Source: Rhynochetos jubatus (Eukaryota; Chordata; Aves; Eurypygiformes; Rhynochetidae). Taken from it: a stretch of DNA of 64,000 bases. Made by a program: the position numbers and the translations under genes. The notes beneath the pieces are model-generated. The model was not told the DNA's origin. It did not search any database and saw only the letters and a program-made list of their open reading frames with translations. This document shows, piece by piece, positions 1-12,764 of the stretch (the first letter of the stretch is position 1; each line of letters starts with the position of its first letter). The stretch lies in contig CM050656.1 of NCBI GenBank assembly GCA_027574665.1, positions 14,025,501 through 14,089,500 on the forward strand, read 5' to 3'.

Positions 1-3000
1 CTGGAAATATTCACATTTTGATACCTCAAAGCCACTTCTGTCAACTCCTCTTTCCAGAACAAAGTTATGAAGGTTTCCTTTCCAGCTGTTGTAGCCTTTG
101 CCAATAACGCAAGCTCTCTGATGGCCTTGCTCAGATTTTATTGAAGAGCGTTGACATTCTCAATTGATTGAAGGAGGCCTGACAATCAACAGAGCCATAA
201 ACAACTTGAAGTTTGGTGTTCAAACCAGAACACCATCAAAATTCTAGAATAAATATGAGCTACTATGCTCAAACTACAGGGCCTACAGAGCTCTCCAGTA
301 GTAGCTACTGGAGTGTCATCGTGTGGTGCAGGTAAAATAAAGCTGTGAAGTGGTCTTCTCTTATGAATATGGTGTTATTGTGATGTAAAGTTTTTTCCAC
401 CCTCAGCGGGGAGGGGAAATGCTTTAAATTAGCACTACAAATAACTGTGTCAATGAGAAGGAGTAATAGCTACTTAACGGTAATCTCAGCTATTAGTAGA
501 AAATAGTGATCACTTTGCTGTAACTGCATTAGAATTGACATAACAGATTCTTTTTTATTCTAGACATGATGTTAGGAAGCTTCTTCTTGCTCATCTACTT
601 TCATATTGTTATACTTGCACTTGCAAAAAAGTGGAAAGTTTCAGGCTAAGAGGTTTGAGGCTTTTCCAGCTTTAGATTTGTCTCTCCTAATGCACAAATA
701 GGCAGGTTTTCTTTTCTCCTATGCTTCCTGATTGCAGTTACAATTTCACTAACTATCCTAAATGCGGTGTGCTGATAGCAATGTTTAGCAAAGTTTTTAA
801 ATCTGAAATTCATATGAATGTGTGTACTGCTGGGTGATTTTTGCCCTACTGGAATCATTAGTACTTTTACCTTCTGGAAAATTACAGAGTAGCAGCATTT
901 TTTGTGGTCACATCATGCTATAAGCTGTATGTAGACAGTTACTCCTCTTCCTTGTACACTGCATCCTGTCCCAAGCAGCAGGACTAAGTATTTTGTGTGT
1001 CTCTGGTTTTAAAGAGTGGAAGCTATGTCCATGTTCCAGTGCTGACACACATTCAGGTCACATTTAGTTCACCGCCCAGAAGAGAGAGAGCAGCAAAGAT
1101 AGGGGCAATCCTAGAACAAGACATACATAGATGTGTTGGTGGAAATCGATAGGGGTACTGCTTAGGAGGCAACAGGGAAGTTGTGCAGTGTTATATTAGG
1201 ACAAAACATAGGAAGATGGCTTTCAAGAGAAGAACTGTACAAAACTGGGCCAGTTGTCAGAGTTGAAATCACATGCCCTTTTGATGAGCTCTACAGGATA
1301 GCAGTAGGGTATGCCAGAACTTCATCTTGGCTACGGCTGATAATCGAGAGGATGCTGAGGATGATGCACTTGGTGACTTCTCATGCAGAATTGTGACAGT
1401 CGGAGCAGCTACAATAGACAGAGGCCCGAATCCTTACAAAGATGATTTAGACAGACAGTTGCCATCCCCAAGCCCACTCAGGCTTCTATTCCTAAACACA
1501 CATAGGCTCTCAGCAGCACTGCAGAAGGGATGGTAGGCACAACCATGTGCCCTAATTAAGTTATTGATACTATATACTGTGATAAATAATGGTATTTTCT
1601 TCCCCATTTGAGACTGTCTGACATCAGCTTCTGTTCATGAGGGTTAGTATCCTTTTCATATTCTTGGTATCTCACCTCCTGTGTAATCAAAATAGCTACC
1701 ACCTTTGGCAAGAATGCAGCAGTGAATGTGCCAGATAACAGTTTCCACCCTCTTTCCTGGCTTCTTTTCCATCTTTCCAATAGGAGCTCTTTCCTGCTCT
1801 CCCTGACAGTGAGCTTCCTTGCTGCCTCTCTCATCAGTGCACATATGTTTATCGTGTCTTATTGTCATATGTTGACTAGAACTGAATCTGTAGTTCTATT
1901 ATCAAATAAACTTTGCTTTCTTTATAAAAAGGTTAACTTTGTCCAAAGCTTAGGAGATTTTTTTAGACTTAGGAATAAAGCCTTAGTTGCTCTTTTTTTA
2001 TCAGTAATTCCTTCACTGAGGTTGTCTTTTTCTCGTTTCAGATCTATTAGAACAAAGCGATGTAGGAAGGAGCAGGCTTTGCTTACTAGACAAAGAACAC
2101 CAGTTTCCGTATGCCTGTGATTATTTATTTATGGTACCAAAACCTGCAAAGTGACTGAAATTGAATTTTAACTTCAGGAAGTGCTCATAAAGAGCCCTGC
2201 CCCTGAAAGACAGGGTTACTTTATTTGTGGCTTATATATAAATGTTTTAGTCCCTCTGGTATTCCCTGTTTCAGGAAAGGAATAATGTTGACAAGTAACA
2301 GTAAGGTGTATTCCTATAGTATTTATAAGTGAGGTGTTTGGGTTTTTTTCCTGTTTCATCACAAAAATCAGACTCATGTCCCCCTCTATTCTGACTGCCT
2401 TCAGAAGGGTGACCATAATCACTGACCTGATCTTCTCAGGTCTTACTGTTCTCATCCTGGTCACTTCCTCCGTGCTCACAGCATCTGTCCAATTGGACGC
2501 GGATTGTTGTCTTACCTCAAAAGCAAATGTAGTACAGCAGTCCCGCAGCCTAGCCTGCCCTGGGTAGCGAACTGGAAGGATTTCTCTGAAGAACCTGTAT
2601 GTCGGTGATGTTGTAGGCAACAATAGAAGTTCTGTTCCACTTTGAGAAATACCTCCCATTCCTGTGTCCTTTCTAACAAATTCCTCAAACTTCATGCTTC
2701 ATTTGTGTTGGTCTTGGGTTTCCCCCCCCCCCCCCCCATTATTTGTCTTCTACATCCTAAGAGATGTAGCCCCAGTTCAGAAGATTCTATTGTGGGGAAA
2801 AGCTTTCCTTGTGGAGATGAAGAGTGGTCAAAGGAAACCAGATTCCTGTGATTCCCTCCAAGGACAACTGCAGTGCTTGCTGTATGTCTGTGAACAGGGA
2901 AACTTGGGCCAGCAAGTCACTGAATGGTGTTCTGAAAGTTTTAAAAATAACTTTAAAATCTGTAGTTGATCCTTGTCCTCTAACAGAACCTTAGCTATGC

Positions 3001-6000
3001 ATGGTATTTGCTTAGTATGTTACATGTTTTCGTTTCTAGGCCAAGGAGGATGTTTGTCTAATAGTGTGTTCCTGAGTGCCACCTGCTCATACTAGACACT
3101 GTTTAATTCTTAGGAAGCATGCATAACATTTGTAACCAATCCCATATATTAGCACTGAATCAATGTTGGTGCCATAAAACCTCCGTGTAGGTATTGCGTA
3201 GGCAAAAGCTTAGGTACCGGACACAGCACGTAGCCTAGGATTATTCCGCCTGGCGAGGAGTAGTTCACACAACATAGTGAAGTCCCATTCTACATTATGC
3301 TTAAAATTAATAAAGTTGCAGCAATAATTCCGATAAATCATGTTCTCAACACGTTTCCCTCAAAGAAAATATATCACGTGCCTTGTAATATAAAATAAGT
3401 ATAGAAGGAGTTCCTGAAAATCCATGACAATCCTTTCTGTTTGCTTCGAGATACTAGGAAGAATGCACCACTTATCATTTCAGTTTATTTAAGTACCATC
3501 TCAAGTGTTTTACTTGGTAATAACTGTCACATCTTCCAGCTCCCTAAACTTGTTTCATGCTCATCCTGCAGCTACTTATGTTTTAAAAAGAATCTTTCAA
3601 AAGATGAAGACACCTAGAGAAAGAGATCATCGTCAGCCTTTTTAATGTAGGATAAGCCTAGTTTCTCAGAACGTAAGGAACGCTGACAGTGAATTGACTT
3701 TTTTGTTAGGGGCAGCAAGCAAGAATTCCTAAAAGGTCTAGCGTTGGTTATTTTTGTTACATGCATGTAGGTGGTTATTTTGGTAGTCAACAAGGTCTTG
3801 ATGCACAGCTGAGAATTTTTTCTATTTATTAAGAAGCAGCTTGTGGGTGGCAGATAAGAGTACTGAGCCTGTTCATTAGACCAGAACAGTGAGGGAATCC
3901 CAGGCTTACAAACTGTTCCAAGTTCCAGAGATTTGATGATTTACAATGGTTTCAGTATCTCTTTACTAGCAGATGCAGCCTTAAAGCTGAACTGTCCCGA
4001 GAAAACTGATCAGCATCTGAACAAAACCAATCCATGTCATAATTTGAGGCTGCTGTGCAGCACTGTTTGACACGAGTTACCACCTCAAGCTTTGGAGTTC
4101 TGAGGATGTGCGTATTATTTCACCATCATGAAGTTAGGTATCCGCTGCAGGTCATCATAAATGCCCTGTGCAGTGGTCACCAACAGCGACTATCTCTTTC
4201 TTCAGCCTGGAATGGGTAGAAGTAAAGCATTACAAGATGAGATTGCTGCTGTAAGGTGATGCATCTTTTCATGTCATCTTTGTCTGCATTTTCATGTTAC
4301 CCCAGGTGATGCTGAGGAAATAGCAGACAGTTAGAGGTTGGCACGTCAGGTCCATCATCACAAGCCTCTGTGTTACCCACAACGACCAGCACTTACGATA
4401 GCTGTGCATGGAGCATGGTTTTGTCCTTACTGGTGTGTTAAGGGTTTCAAAATGACAGTGGCTGTGCAAGGAAGTGCTCACTACAGTGGCAAGAAAGGAC
4501 TCGAGCTTTCACAAATCCAAATTACCTGTGATGACAAGATGTGGGATGCTGGGACTTTCTCCTACCTTCTGATAAATACCAAAACACTCTGGAGGAAGGT
4601 TACGTGGTGCAGAGGGGTACATAGTGGGGTAAAAAGCAGGTACCTCGGTACATCTCATGAATGCATGCCCATTCATATAAGCCAGTTGTAGGGAACCATC
4701 TCGTTTACAACAAACCTTTCTCTCCACATTTTTCCTCAAAGGTTACAAGTCCTTGGAAACTTTTACAGAAACAGTTGTTTTTCCTTTTGATGTCTTGAGC
4801 AATTCTTATCTAGAAAATGTTGTATGCTCTGCGTCTTGTTAAACACTTTATATGATTTGTCCGTTCTTCTGATAGCTAGAAACGTGGATGCGTGTTCGGA
4901 GCATCTTCAACTAACTATTTCGAACAAAGATGTTTGTATGGGCAAGCTTTCACCTTATTTAATCTCAGAAGGAACGGCCATTATTGAATGTTTGCAAGAC
5001 CATTTAACACGTAATACTGTACATTACATGTATTCTTTATATCTGCATATAAAATTTTTATATATAAATATATTTTTAAGTACTAGAAAGCATCAAAAGA
5101 AAATGCATGACTCCAGGAGCATTACAGTGCAGCTTCAGAGCTTATCTGGAAATCACCTTTTCTAGTTAAACTTCAGAGGTCATTTTAGTGTCTGGGTTTT
5201 GGTTTGTTTTGGTTTTTCTCCTTTTCTTGCATACTAAGAGAAGTCAGTGACAGTGGAATTTGCACCCCCTTTCCAAATGTTATTGGTTGGGGCTAACTTC
5301 AGTCTGTAATCAAAACCATCTTCTCAGTGCAGGAATAGTTAGACCCTTCTCTCCCACTTAGCAGCGGTTGATTTAACTGCTTTCTTGGTTTGAGCTCAAA
5401 AACATGCATTACAGCAGTAACATGGCTATTTTATTGCATCTGCTAGCATGAGAGGAAGTTTAAAAAAAAAAAAAAAGTCTAAATATAATCAAGGGCCTCA
5501 CCCCATCTGGCAGGTATCTGATTCCGTGCTAGTCTGTAACCACAGGGGCTAAGATCAGGCATCTTCCCCTGCTAAAGATGTTACCTCAGGCTTGCTGGCT
5601 GCAGATGGAGATGACCTGCACCTCACTGTCGGAATCGCACGAGTCCGAATCCAGTCACAGTCAGTTTGTCTGAATATCTGAAGTGATTTGGCTGAAGTTC
5701 ACTAGAGAACACTAATATAATCCCTTTTACCACAGAAATTACAACCTCCAGGAGAGGGGCAGCTCTTTACAAAGTGCATGTGTGTTCATAAGCTAGTTCT
5801 TCTCATGCTTTGCAAATAAAGTAAAGTAAATGGAATGGTTTATGGCTTCAGTAATAGCTGGGTCAGGTAAGAAATGAATTAGTGTACTTACTTGTGTTCT
5901 GGTTTGGTCTTTACTTTGGAAAATCCGTACGTATTGTTCCACAGTTAATACTTGCTTAACCATAACGTCGAAAATCAAACTCTGGAGTAAAGATTTCTCA

Positions 6001-7904
6001 CTTGTTTTTGTTCACACCTGTTCTATTATGCGATATGTGTGTGTCTGTATGTATATTGATTTCTTATAACTGAAAGAAATCAATATATTCCTGTTTCTCC
6101 CAGTGGTTAAATTATTCCTTACTATGTATTTTCACATATATTTTTAATTACAAGCTGTGTGGCTTCCTTTCTTTAATAAGAACATAAATTTTCAGGTGGG
6201 CTTTTTGAATCAGGGCATCCAAAACACAATTCCATGCTAATGATTCATCTTGTTAAATTGGAATAAAATCTTTGGTCTTAATAGCTGTAAATCTTTTTTA
6301 GGAACTCAACTTATTCTACGCTGTTCTTCCAAGCAAAACAACTGATAAGCAAATATGTACTTTTAAAATGGACATATTTTCAAGCTAGAGGAATTCTGAA
6401 AGTGTACATTACTCATTTAAGAATAGCATTGTGTTGACCTTAAAACTTTTAGCCCTTCACTTATTCCCTAGCTATCGTTGCGTCACTCGAGTCTCAACTC
6501 GAGAACTCCACAGAAATCTGTATAGGAATAGAAATTGTTTTCTTCTTCTTTTTTTTTTTTTTTTTACCCAAACAAATCAGTTTGAAATGGAACCTGGCAA
6601 TTTTATGAAAGGAATTGTATTTGCTTACAGGAAAAGGAGACTGGTACGAGTGATTCTAAACATCAGTAAGTCCTAGCAAGTATACACCACCTGAGCAACG
6701 TGTGACGCTTGTCAGAACACCAACTCTGTACTGAAATCCCTGACTTACCCATGTGCTTAAATGTTGATGTGGACAAAACCAGGTATTGGCACGTGCTTAT
6801 ATGCTTCCTTTTAGCAGGCAAGCCTGCTTGGCCCAACTGCTGTCGCTGCCGTTGGCTCTGTGGAGAAGGCGCACTGGAAGCACTTAATGTCTGTACAAAG
6901 TCTGATGCCAGCACCTGCCTGTATGTCCTCAGTGATAGGGAAAACTTTTCAGCATACATTTATTTCAAAATTTTAATGGAAGTTTAATGTAAAGTTATAT
7001 TTTAACCTGATTTTTATTTTTAATCTTTCTAAGAGACAGCTCCTAGAGAAGTTACTCTGACAGAAAGCTCTCTTTTTATAGCCTAGAAGCACAGGTTTGC
7101 TTCCCCACACGGGATATTAAAAAAAAAATTAATAAAAATTTAGAATTCCTTTTCTGGTCGTTTGCTAAACTGAAGGATGTGTAAGCCTCTGACTTTTTTT
7201 GGATCATTAATAATATGATGTAATGTTTGTAGTGGAAATTGTACCCAGCCATTGTTTTGCAGATCAACTATGATATGCTGAAAACAGGAATTTTCTGTTT
7301 GATTTATGTACTTCGATTTCTCAGTGGTTTTGGTTTTTCCTGCTCTAAAAATGTCTGAGTTCACATTAATTTATATGATAACCACAGAATTAAAACTGCC
7401 GATAATGAAATCCTTTTTGGGAGCCTGTAGTGAAATGCTGGATGTTCATGCTTCCTACAGCATGCTTTGGTAACTGGCAGACGTACTGACCAGCGAAACA
7501 AAAACAGGGTGGGAGGATGTTGCTATTTCCAGCTTCCTAAAGATTTGCATGTTGCAATCATTTTGTACTTTGTGTCCCGACAACTTTTTTTTTTTTTAAC
7601 AGCTTTGAGACCCATTCGATATAACTAGGCAAATCAAAAACAAAACTAAGCTGCCTCCATTTTATTAATTAAACTTTTGAAACTTGAGACTGCAGCTTTC
7701 ACATTTTTAAAGTTATGACTACCGATCGTGTTAGTACCGTGGCGTTTCTCTTACGTTCGCTAGTTGAGTGTTGCCCCTTGGTTTTAATCAGATGCAGAAA
7801 AGGATCCATCTGTCAGTAGAACATCAGGAAAACTTATTTATTTTATCTTTACAAAAATTATGTTAGCAAGCTCTTTAATGAACTTTCCAACATTTTTTTT
7901 TCAG
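1..7904 (+). other. MIGA1: MIGA1 intron (3' part); no supported exon
   Basis: AT-rich intron sequence with short homopolymers. I searched for the preceding exon (human ending STDSFASAAE) and did not find it, so it lies left of base 1. One 35-nt pseudo-exon with good splice sites is at 6631-6665 (see findings). No RNA gene or recognisable interspersed repeat is seen. Confidence 0.7.
2722..2737. repeat. C16 homopolymer
   Basis: Sixteen consecutive C on the + strand inside the MIGA1 intron. This is the longest pure C run in the window; its length is likely to vary or to be misread. Confidence 0.95.
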
Positions 7905-8023
7905 CTTACTGAGCACAGAGAGGCTCGTCACACATATGGCCTAGATTCCCTTTGCCACTGCCCATTGTATGAAGAAGCTATGCACTTAGCGGAAGAAGGC
8001 AAAATTTATTCACGAGTGTTAAG
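7905..8023 (+). CDS. MIGA1: MIGA1 coding exon (first in window)
   Basis: Begins after a T8-CAG acceptor, opens with LTEHREARHTYGLDSLCH and ends with two bases of an Arg codon before GTATTG. It carries the start of the lipid-binding C-terminal domain. Confidence 0.95.
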
Positions 8024-11000
8024 GTATTGATTTATGCCGACTTAATGATTTCCAGAAAAGCATGAATTTCAGTTCAGTATTCCACATAGACCTCGTTTTT
8101 TACAAGTTACTTGTACTAGGTATTTTTTCTGGGAATTAGACTTATTAGCTGTATTTCCTTGTGCTTGTTTTTTACTGGCCTTTGAAAACTTGTCTGTTTT
8201 ATATAGGACTGAAATGTTCGAGTGTCTAGGAGACAGTGACTTCCTTGCTAAGCTCCACTGTATTCGACAAGCTTTTCAGGTAAACACTAAAGAGAGCAAT
8301 TTGTCTGTCTGTCTTGTTAAGCCTGACGTGTGTGGCACTGGAACTATCAATGCACTACCTGAGCGAGCGTTTCTATAACGTACTCTGTGATTAAATATTT
8401 TCTTGTTGCTTTTACATTTCTGTAATTCTAAAATGGGACATACTTGCAGAAGAGTCCCAGGTTTGTGATTAACTTTGTAACCTTTGCCCCAAAGGCTGAT
8501 TAGGAACTTGCCTACTATACTAGTAGTTATAATTATGTTGAATTTAATCAAGTGGTTAAGGTCACTGAGTATAACCTGTGAATGACTAGGTCTGTATTTT
8601 CTGAAACCTTTTCTAGGTAATTCTTTCAGAAACAGCAAACAGAATATTTCTTGCTGAAAGTGGAAGAAAAATTTTGTCTGCTTTAATTGTGAGAGCACGA
8701 AAGGTAAAAGCCTTTTTTAACTAATGTCTTACTGTTAATGTAACTTCTACCAGAATTCACTCCCCAGTGCAGATAAACCGTCTCTCATTTAAGTTTGCTT
8801 GATACTCATTGCTTTTACTTCACAGAATCCAAAGAAATTTGAAGATGTCTTTGATGAAATGATATATTTTTTGGAACAAACAGATCACTGGGATAGTACT
8901 GAAATGGAACTTGCTGCTAGAGGAGTGAGTCTGAATTTCTTAAGAGTATTTTTACCCTTAATTATGCAAACTGTAGGACCTAAAAATTTTTTTACAGTTC
9001 AGAATCATGGGAAAGGCAACTCTTTTTTGTTTACATTGCTGATTTAGAGAAATGGCATCCACCACTGCAGCTTAGTACTAGAATGCACGTAATCCTTCTC
9101 CGTTACTGACAAAGCATCTTTAGTATTCGTTAAAAACAATTATAAATCTGCATGTTAATGCAGAGTGAGAATATGGTGCATGCCGAATTCTGCTGCTGAA
9201 AGAGAAACTAGGTTACTTAGGTCATGTTCTGATTTAATATAGGTGAAAAACCTGAATTTTTATGATGTTGTCCTGGACTTCATATTAATGGATTCATTTG
9301 AAGATTTAGAAAATCCACCAATATCTATACAGAATGTAGTAAATAACCGCTGGCTAAACTCCTCTTTTAAAGAAACGGTAAGTATTTATGTGTAATTTTC
9401 ATAATCCTTATTCTGTAGCACAATAAGTAGATGATCAATGTAACATTGGTGTGAGCATTCTGCTATAAAATTTCTATATATGCCAAAACTGCTGTTCTGT
9501 CGATCTGTGCTTTATAGTCTTAAAGCACAGTGTAAAAATGAGACTAAATCTGGCAACTGCAGGATAAAGACTGTATATATTTTCTTGATAACAGCATTAA
9601 TTTTGAGGCAAGGAAACAACACCATCCTTCACTGTAAAGTCTAGTTCAGCTTCCAGTGTAACTGAACACATACCTGAAATACTCCTCAGAAAGAAAGAAA
9701 CAGATTGTATTATCAGGTTTTTCATAATAGCTGTTTAAAAGCTACACGTCTGGGCCCAAAATATATAGAATTATTGAATGTATTGGAGAAAATACTTAAA
9801 GTTGTCCTGCAAAAATGAATTTTCTCTGAGGAAGCAGAATTTCAGGAGGGAAGTTTCTGTTAGCCACATCTTGGATATGAGGTAGAGACTTTGGTTCATA
9901 CACCAGAGGTTTAGCAATAAGGCACAAAGTTGCAAGCAAACAAAGTAAACTAACACAATACAGGCATTCAGATGATGCTAACATTTCATGCTTTTTCAGA
10001 TGTGCCTGTTTATTTGTCAGATCTCATCTCTCTGTTACAGACATACAGGCTACTGCCATGGTTTGCTGGTAGAGATACTGCTGTCATTTCATCCACTGAT
10101 ATCTATAAACTGCTAGTTTTCCTTTTATTTGTGTCTTTCAATTGAAATATTCCCTCTAGAGGGGGAAAAAAAGGTAACTTGCATATATTTCTTTTCATAG
10201 TTACGTGGTAACATTGCGTTTCGTGAGCAGTAAATTATCTTGCAGTACTGAAGGAGAATCAGATGAGGATAGTACAAGCTATGAGGGTAAAAAGCCTGAT
10301 ACTGGTATATTGTATTTTACAGGTCCATATTTGGACAAAACTCCTTAGCTGAATCTGGAGCTATTGCAAGAATGTTTTTGCTAAAATGAAAAAGGACATT
10401 TCAATGTGTTCACATGCTACTTGATATCTAAAATAGTTGCTTATGTCTGAGCACACACTTTGGTATATGAGAGTCTGGTCCTCTGTTAAACCCAGTGAAT
10501 GTTGCAAGTGCAAAATCAGTCACGGATGCCAAATTACATTTGAATTAAACTAAAGAAAATGTTGCAAAGTACGATCTGAAAATACCAAGTATGAACAACG
10601 TATAAAATCAGTTATTTGTATCGGTTGATATTTCATAGCTTTGTGTTATCACAAGATTGAAACTGAAGACAATACAAATCCCCCAACTACAGACATACAG
10701 TATTGTGCAGATCACTTCGTATGAGATGAAGGGGAAATTCCCTTATAATGAAGTTATGCAGGGCTTTGGGTGCCTTTGTTTTTTTTTTTTTTACATGTAG
10801 GCTGTGGCTTCCAGCTGTTGGTCAGTACTGAAGCAGAAAAGACAGCAAATGAAGGTAAGTTGCCTTGCAGGTTATGTGGACCAAAGTTACTGATCAGTTC
10901 TTCAGAATCTGAAGTTCTGTCTGGTGGCTTTGGCAAAATAAATTACAGGTCAACCCTTAAGCCTGTAGACATGTCAGCTGAGACAACAGACTGCCAGTTG

Positions 11001-12764
11001 TATAGGTTTAGTTCATGGGACCCTATTGTCAGATTTGTAGCAAAACACCTTAGCTGAAACATTTGCAACCTCCCTTAGGCACAGTCAGCAGTGGTGACCG
11101 TCCCTTGACTTACGGTCCCACACGTGTACCTTGGGCTTTTGCAGACCAAGGTCATTACTCTGGTATCTCACCCGCTTACCCTTCCTCATCATTTCCTTTT
11201 GGGTTGCATCTCCAAAACAGATGTTACAGTAACCTATTATTTCCATCTGTATTTCAATGCACAACTACCTTACTCTGTAGTTCCTTTGTATACTGAAGTA
11301 AGTTTGCCAATGCGTGAGTAACTTTACTCCTTGCGACTCGTGTCATCAGCACTGCTGGAGTCATTCAGAAGTGGATATAACGTTAAGCACCATGGAGGGC
11401 TTTGTTACGGAGAGACTAACGGTACCACAAGGAGTTTGGTGAACTTAAATTTACTTACAGACGGTTCTTTATGTGATAGTTTATGTTTTCATTTATGATT
11501 GTTTATTTATTTTTATTGTTTTATAAATTAGCTGCTGTTGTAAAATTGTAACTGTGGTTGTGAGCATACAAAATGAGCTGTACATTCATAAGGGGTATAA
11601 ATTTATACCATAGGATATTTTATCAGGGCCTGTAGGCTGTAAAAGTGCCAGGATGGACATTCACAGATATTTTAGGGTTTTTTTTAAACTTAAAGATAGG
11701 TTCTCATAAGGTGTAATTTTTTTCCATTGAAAACTGGGCAGTTTGTTTACTTTTCTGCAAGTTTCAGCTATACAGAGTGTATAGGGGCTCCAACAGGAAT
11801 AACTGAGTAAAGTTATCTGATCTGTCATAGGGGAGTCAGAACAGAATCTTTGTGATCTTCTGGGGCTTATGCCCATTAAGCTTAAAATCTTTAAAAAAAC
11901 ACAAGGTGCCAGTGAAGTAAAAACCTTTTATAAAGACGTCATGGCACGCCTGGTACAGTTGCCCTCTACCTGAGCGCAGTTCAAGTTGCCACAGCCCTGA
12001 AGCTGTAGGGGTTTTAGGCTCTTCTGAAGACGTAACTTTATATACTAGAGATTTATACTAAACTTATGGTGTAACTTTTTTGTCTATGATTTTTACCTCA
12101 CTAGGTGCCTGATGGATTTTTTGCACATTTCTATGCTATATGTGAACATATCAGCCCTGTTTTGGCGTGGGGCTTTCTGGGCCCTCGGAATTCCCTTTAT
12201 GACCTATGCTGCTTCTTCAAGGTTTGCAATTTTTTTTTTAATTACCACCTAATTAAAAAACCCCTAAATCTTCCAGATCAGAAGAAATGGGGATGTTATT
12301 TATAGCCGTACGTTTGCGTTTTCCTAAGATGAGCAGTAAGAAACCATGAAAATAAATAGTTCCATATTATTTTTTTAAGCCTAGAACTGTTTTGCAAGGT
12401 CTGTTTTCGTGCACTTCTCTCTTAGCACCAACAGAACACGTAACTGGATCTTTTTAGGAAAGGTTGTAAAAGAAATGGCTAGCACTGCATACTTGCTTGT
12501 TCTTCTTGTAAGTGAATACAAGTTTTCCCTTTTTTTTCCCACTAGGATCAAGTGCTTTTCTTCCTCAAAGACATTTTTGATTTTGAAAAGGTGAGATACT
12601 CCACTATGGAGAGTTTGGCTGAAGATCTCACGCAGTTATTAATCCGACACACTGAACTTTTAATGGCCTATCTTGGGGCAGATTCACTAAGACATGTCGG
12701 CGCTTGCGTAAGCAGCCACGGGCACGTCATGACCGCTGGGCTCTTGGAAGCCAAAGTACAGTAA
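7905..12764 (+). CDS. MIGA1: MIGA1 (mitoguardin 1), C-terminal 300 codons in eight exons; 5' part lies outside the window
   Basis: Mitoguardin 1 (FAM73A) is a mitochondrial outer-membrane protein. The family promotes mitochondrial fusion through MitoPLD and binds phospholipids at ER-mitochondria contacts. Exons are 7905-8023, 8207-8279, 8617-8703, 8826-8924, 9243-9377, 10801-10854, 12105-12221 and 12546-12764; all have AG/GT borders and join in phase into one 300-codon frame ending in TAA. The product matches the remembered human C-terminal domain almost residue for residue, with landmarks such as HTYGLDSLCH, NPKKFEDVFDEM, LNFYDVVLDFILMDSFEDLE, CWSVLKQKRQQMK and LLEAKVQ at the end. The N-terminal transmembrane segments and the FFAT-type VAP-binding motif fall upstream. 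The first visible exon starts in phase 0, right after where the human protein reads SAAE, so no start codon is expected here. No break or frameshift is seen. Confidence 0.96.
8207..8279 (+). CDS. MIGA1: MIGA1 coding exon
   Basis: TATAG acceptor and CAG|GTAAAC donor. Encodes TEMFECLGDSDFLAKLHCIR then QAFQ after completing the split Arg codon. 73 nt, ending in phase 0. Confidence 0.95.
8617..8703 (+). CDS. MIGA1: MIGA1 coding exon
   Basis: TTCTAG acceptor, AAG|GTAAAA donor, 29 whole codons from VILSETANR to LSALIVRARK. The helical segment continues the preceding exon without a gap. Confidence 0.95.
8826..8924 (+). CDS. MIGA1: MIGA1 coding exon
   Basis: CACAG acceptor, GGA|GTGAGT donor, 33 codons NPKKFEDVFDEM...ELAARG. 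Reading through the donor gives a false extension that ends soon after. Confidence 0.96.
9243..9377 (+). CDS. MIGA1: MIGA1 coding exon
   Basis: ATATAG acceptor, ACG|GTAAGT donor, 45 codons beginning VKNLNFYDVVLDFILMDS and ending SSFKET. Acidic DSFEDLE stretch as in the human protein. Confidence 0.96.
9378..10800 (+). other. MIGA1: MIGA1 intron
   Basis: 1.4 kb of AT-rich sequence with no coding-like segment and no recognisable repeat family. It ends in a T-rich tract and ATGTAG. Confidence 0.8.
10801..10854 (+). CDS. MIGA1: MIGA1 54-nt coding exon
   Basis: Eighteen codons, AVASSCWSVLKQKRQQMK, between ATGTAG and a perfect GTAAGT donor. Too short to stand out by ORF length; recognised by match to the human protein and by phase 0-0 fit. 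Confidence 0.95.
10855..12104 (+). other. MIGA1: MIGA1 intron
   Basis: 1.25 kb intron. Short ORFs near 11.06-11.3 kb lack coding character. Nothing else is supported. Confidence 0.75.
12105..12221 (+). CDS. MIGA1: MIGA1 coding exon
   Basis: CACTAG acceptor, AAG|GTTTGC donor, 39 codons from VPDGFFAHFYAICEH to LYDLCCFFK. Cysteine- and aromatic-rich segment of the lipid-binding domain. Confidence 0.95.
12546..12764 (+). CDS. MIGA1: MIGA1 terminal coding exon
   Basis: CACTAG acceptor, 72 codons from DQVLFFLKDIFDFEK to GLLEAKVQ, then TAA at 12762-12764. An internal AAG|GTGAGA resembles a donor, but the frame continues through it with conserved residues (VRYSTMESLAEDL), so it is not an exon end here. 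Confidence 0.95.
   Translation, partial: DQVLFFLKDIFDFEKVRYSTMESLAEDLTQLLIRHTELLMAYLGADSLRHVGACVSSHGHVMTAGLLEAKVQ

Noticed and set aside
5586-5654. Minus-strand 22-codon stretch reading DSDSCDSDSEVQV
   Set aside because: Looks protein-like, but is very short, has no splice acceptor in a suitable position and no neighbouring exon was found; probably chance.
12296-12305. MEF2 consensus TTATTTATAG in a MIGA1 intron
   Set aside because: AT-rich intron where such a match is expected by chance; kept only as a caution for the intronic NEXN site.
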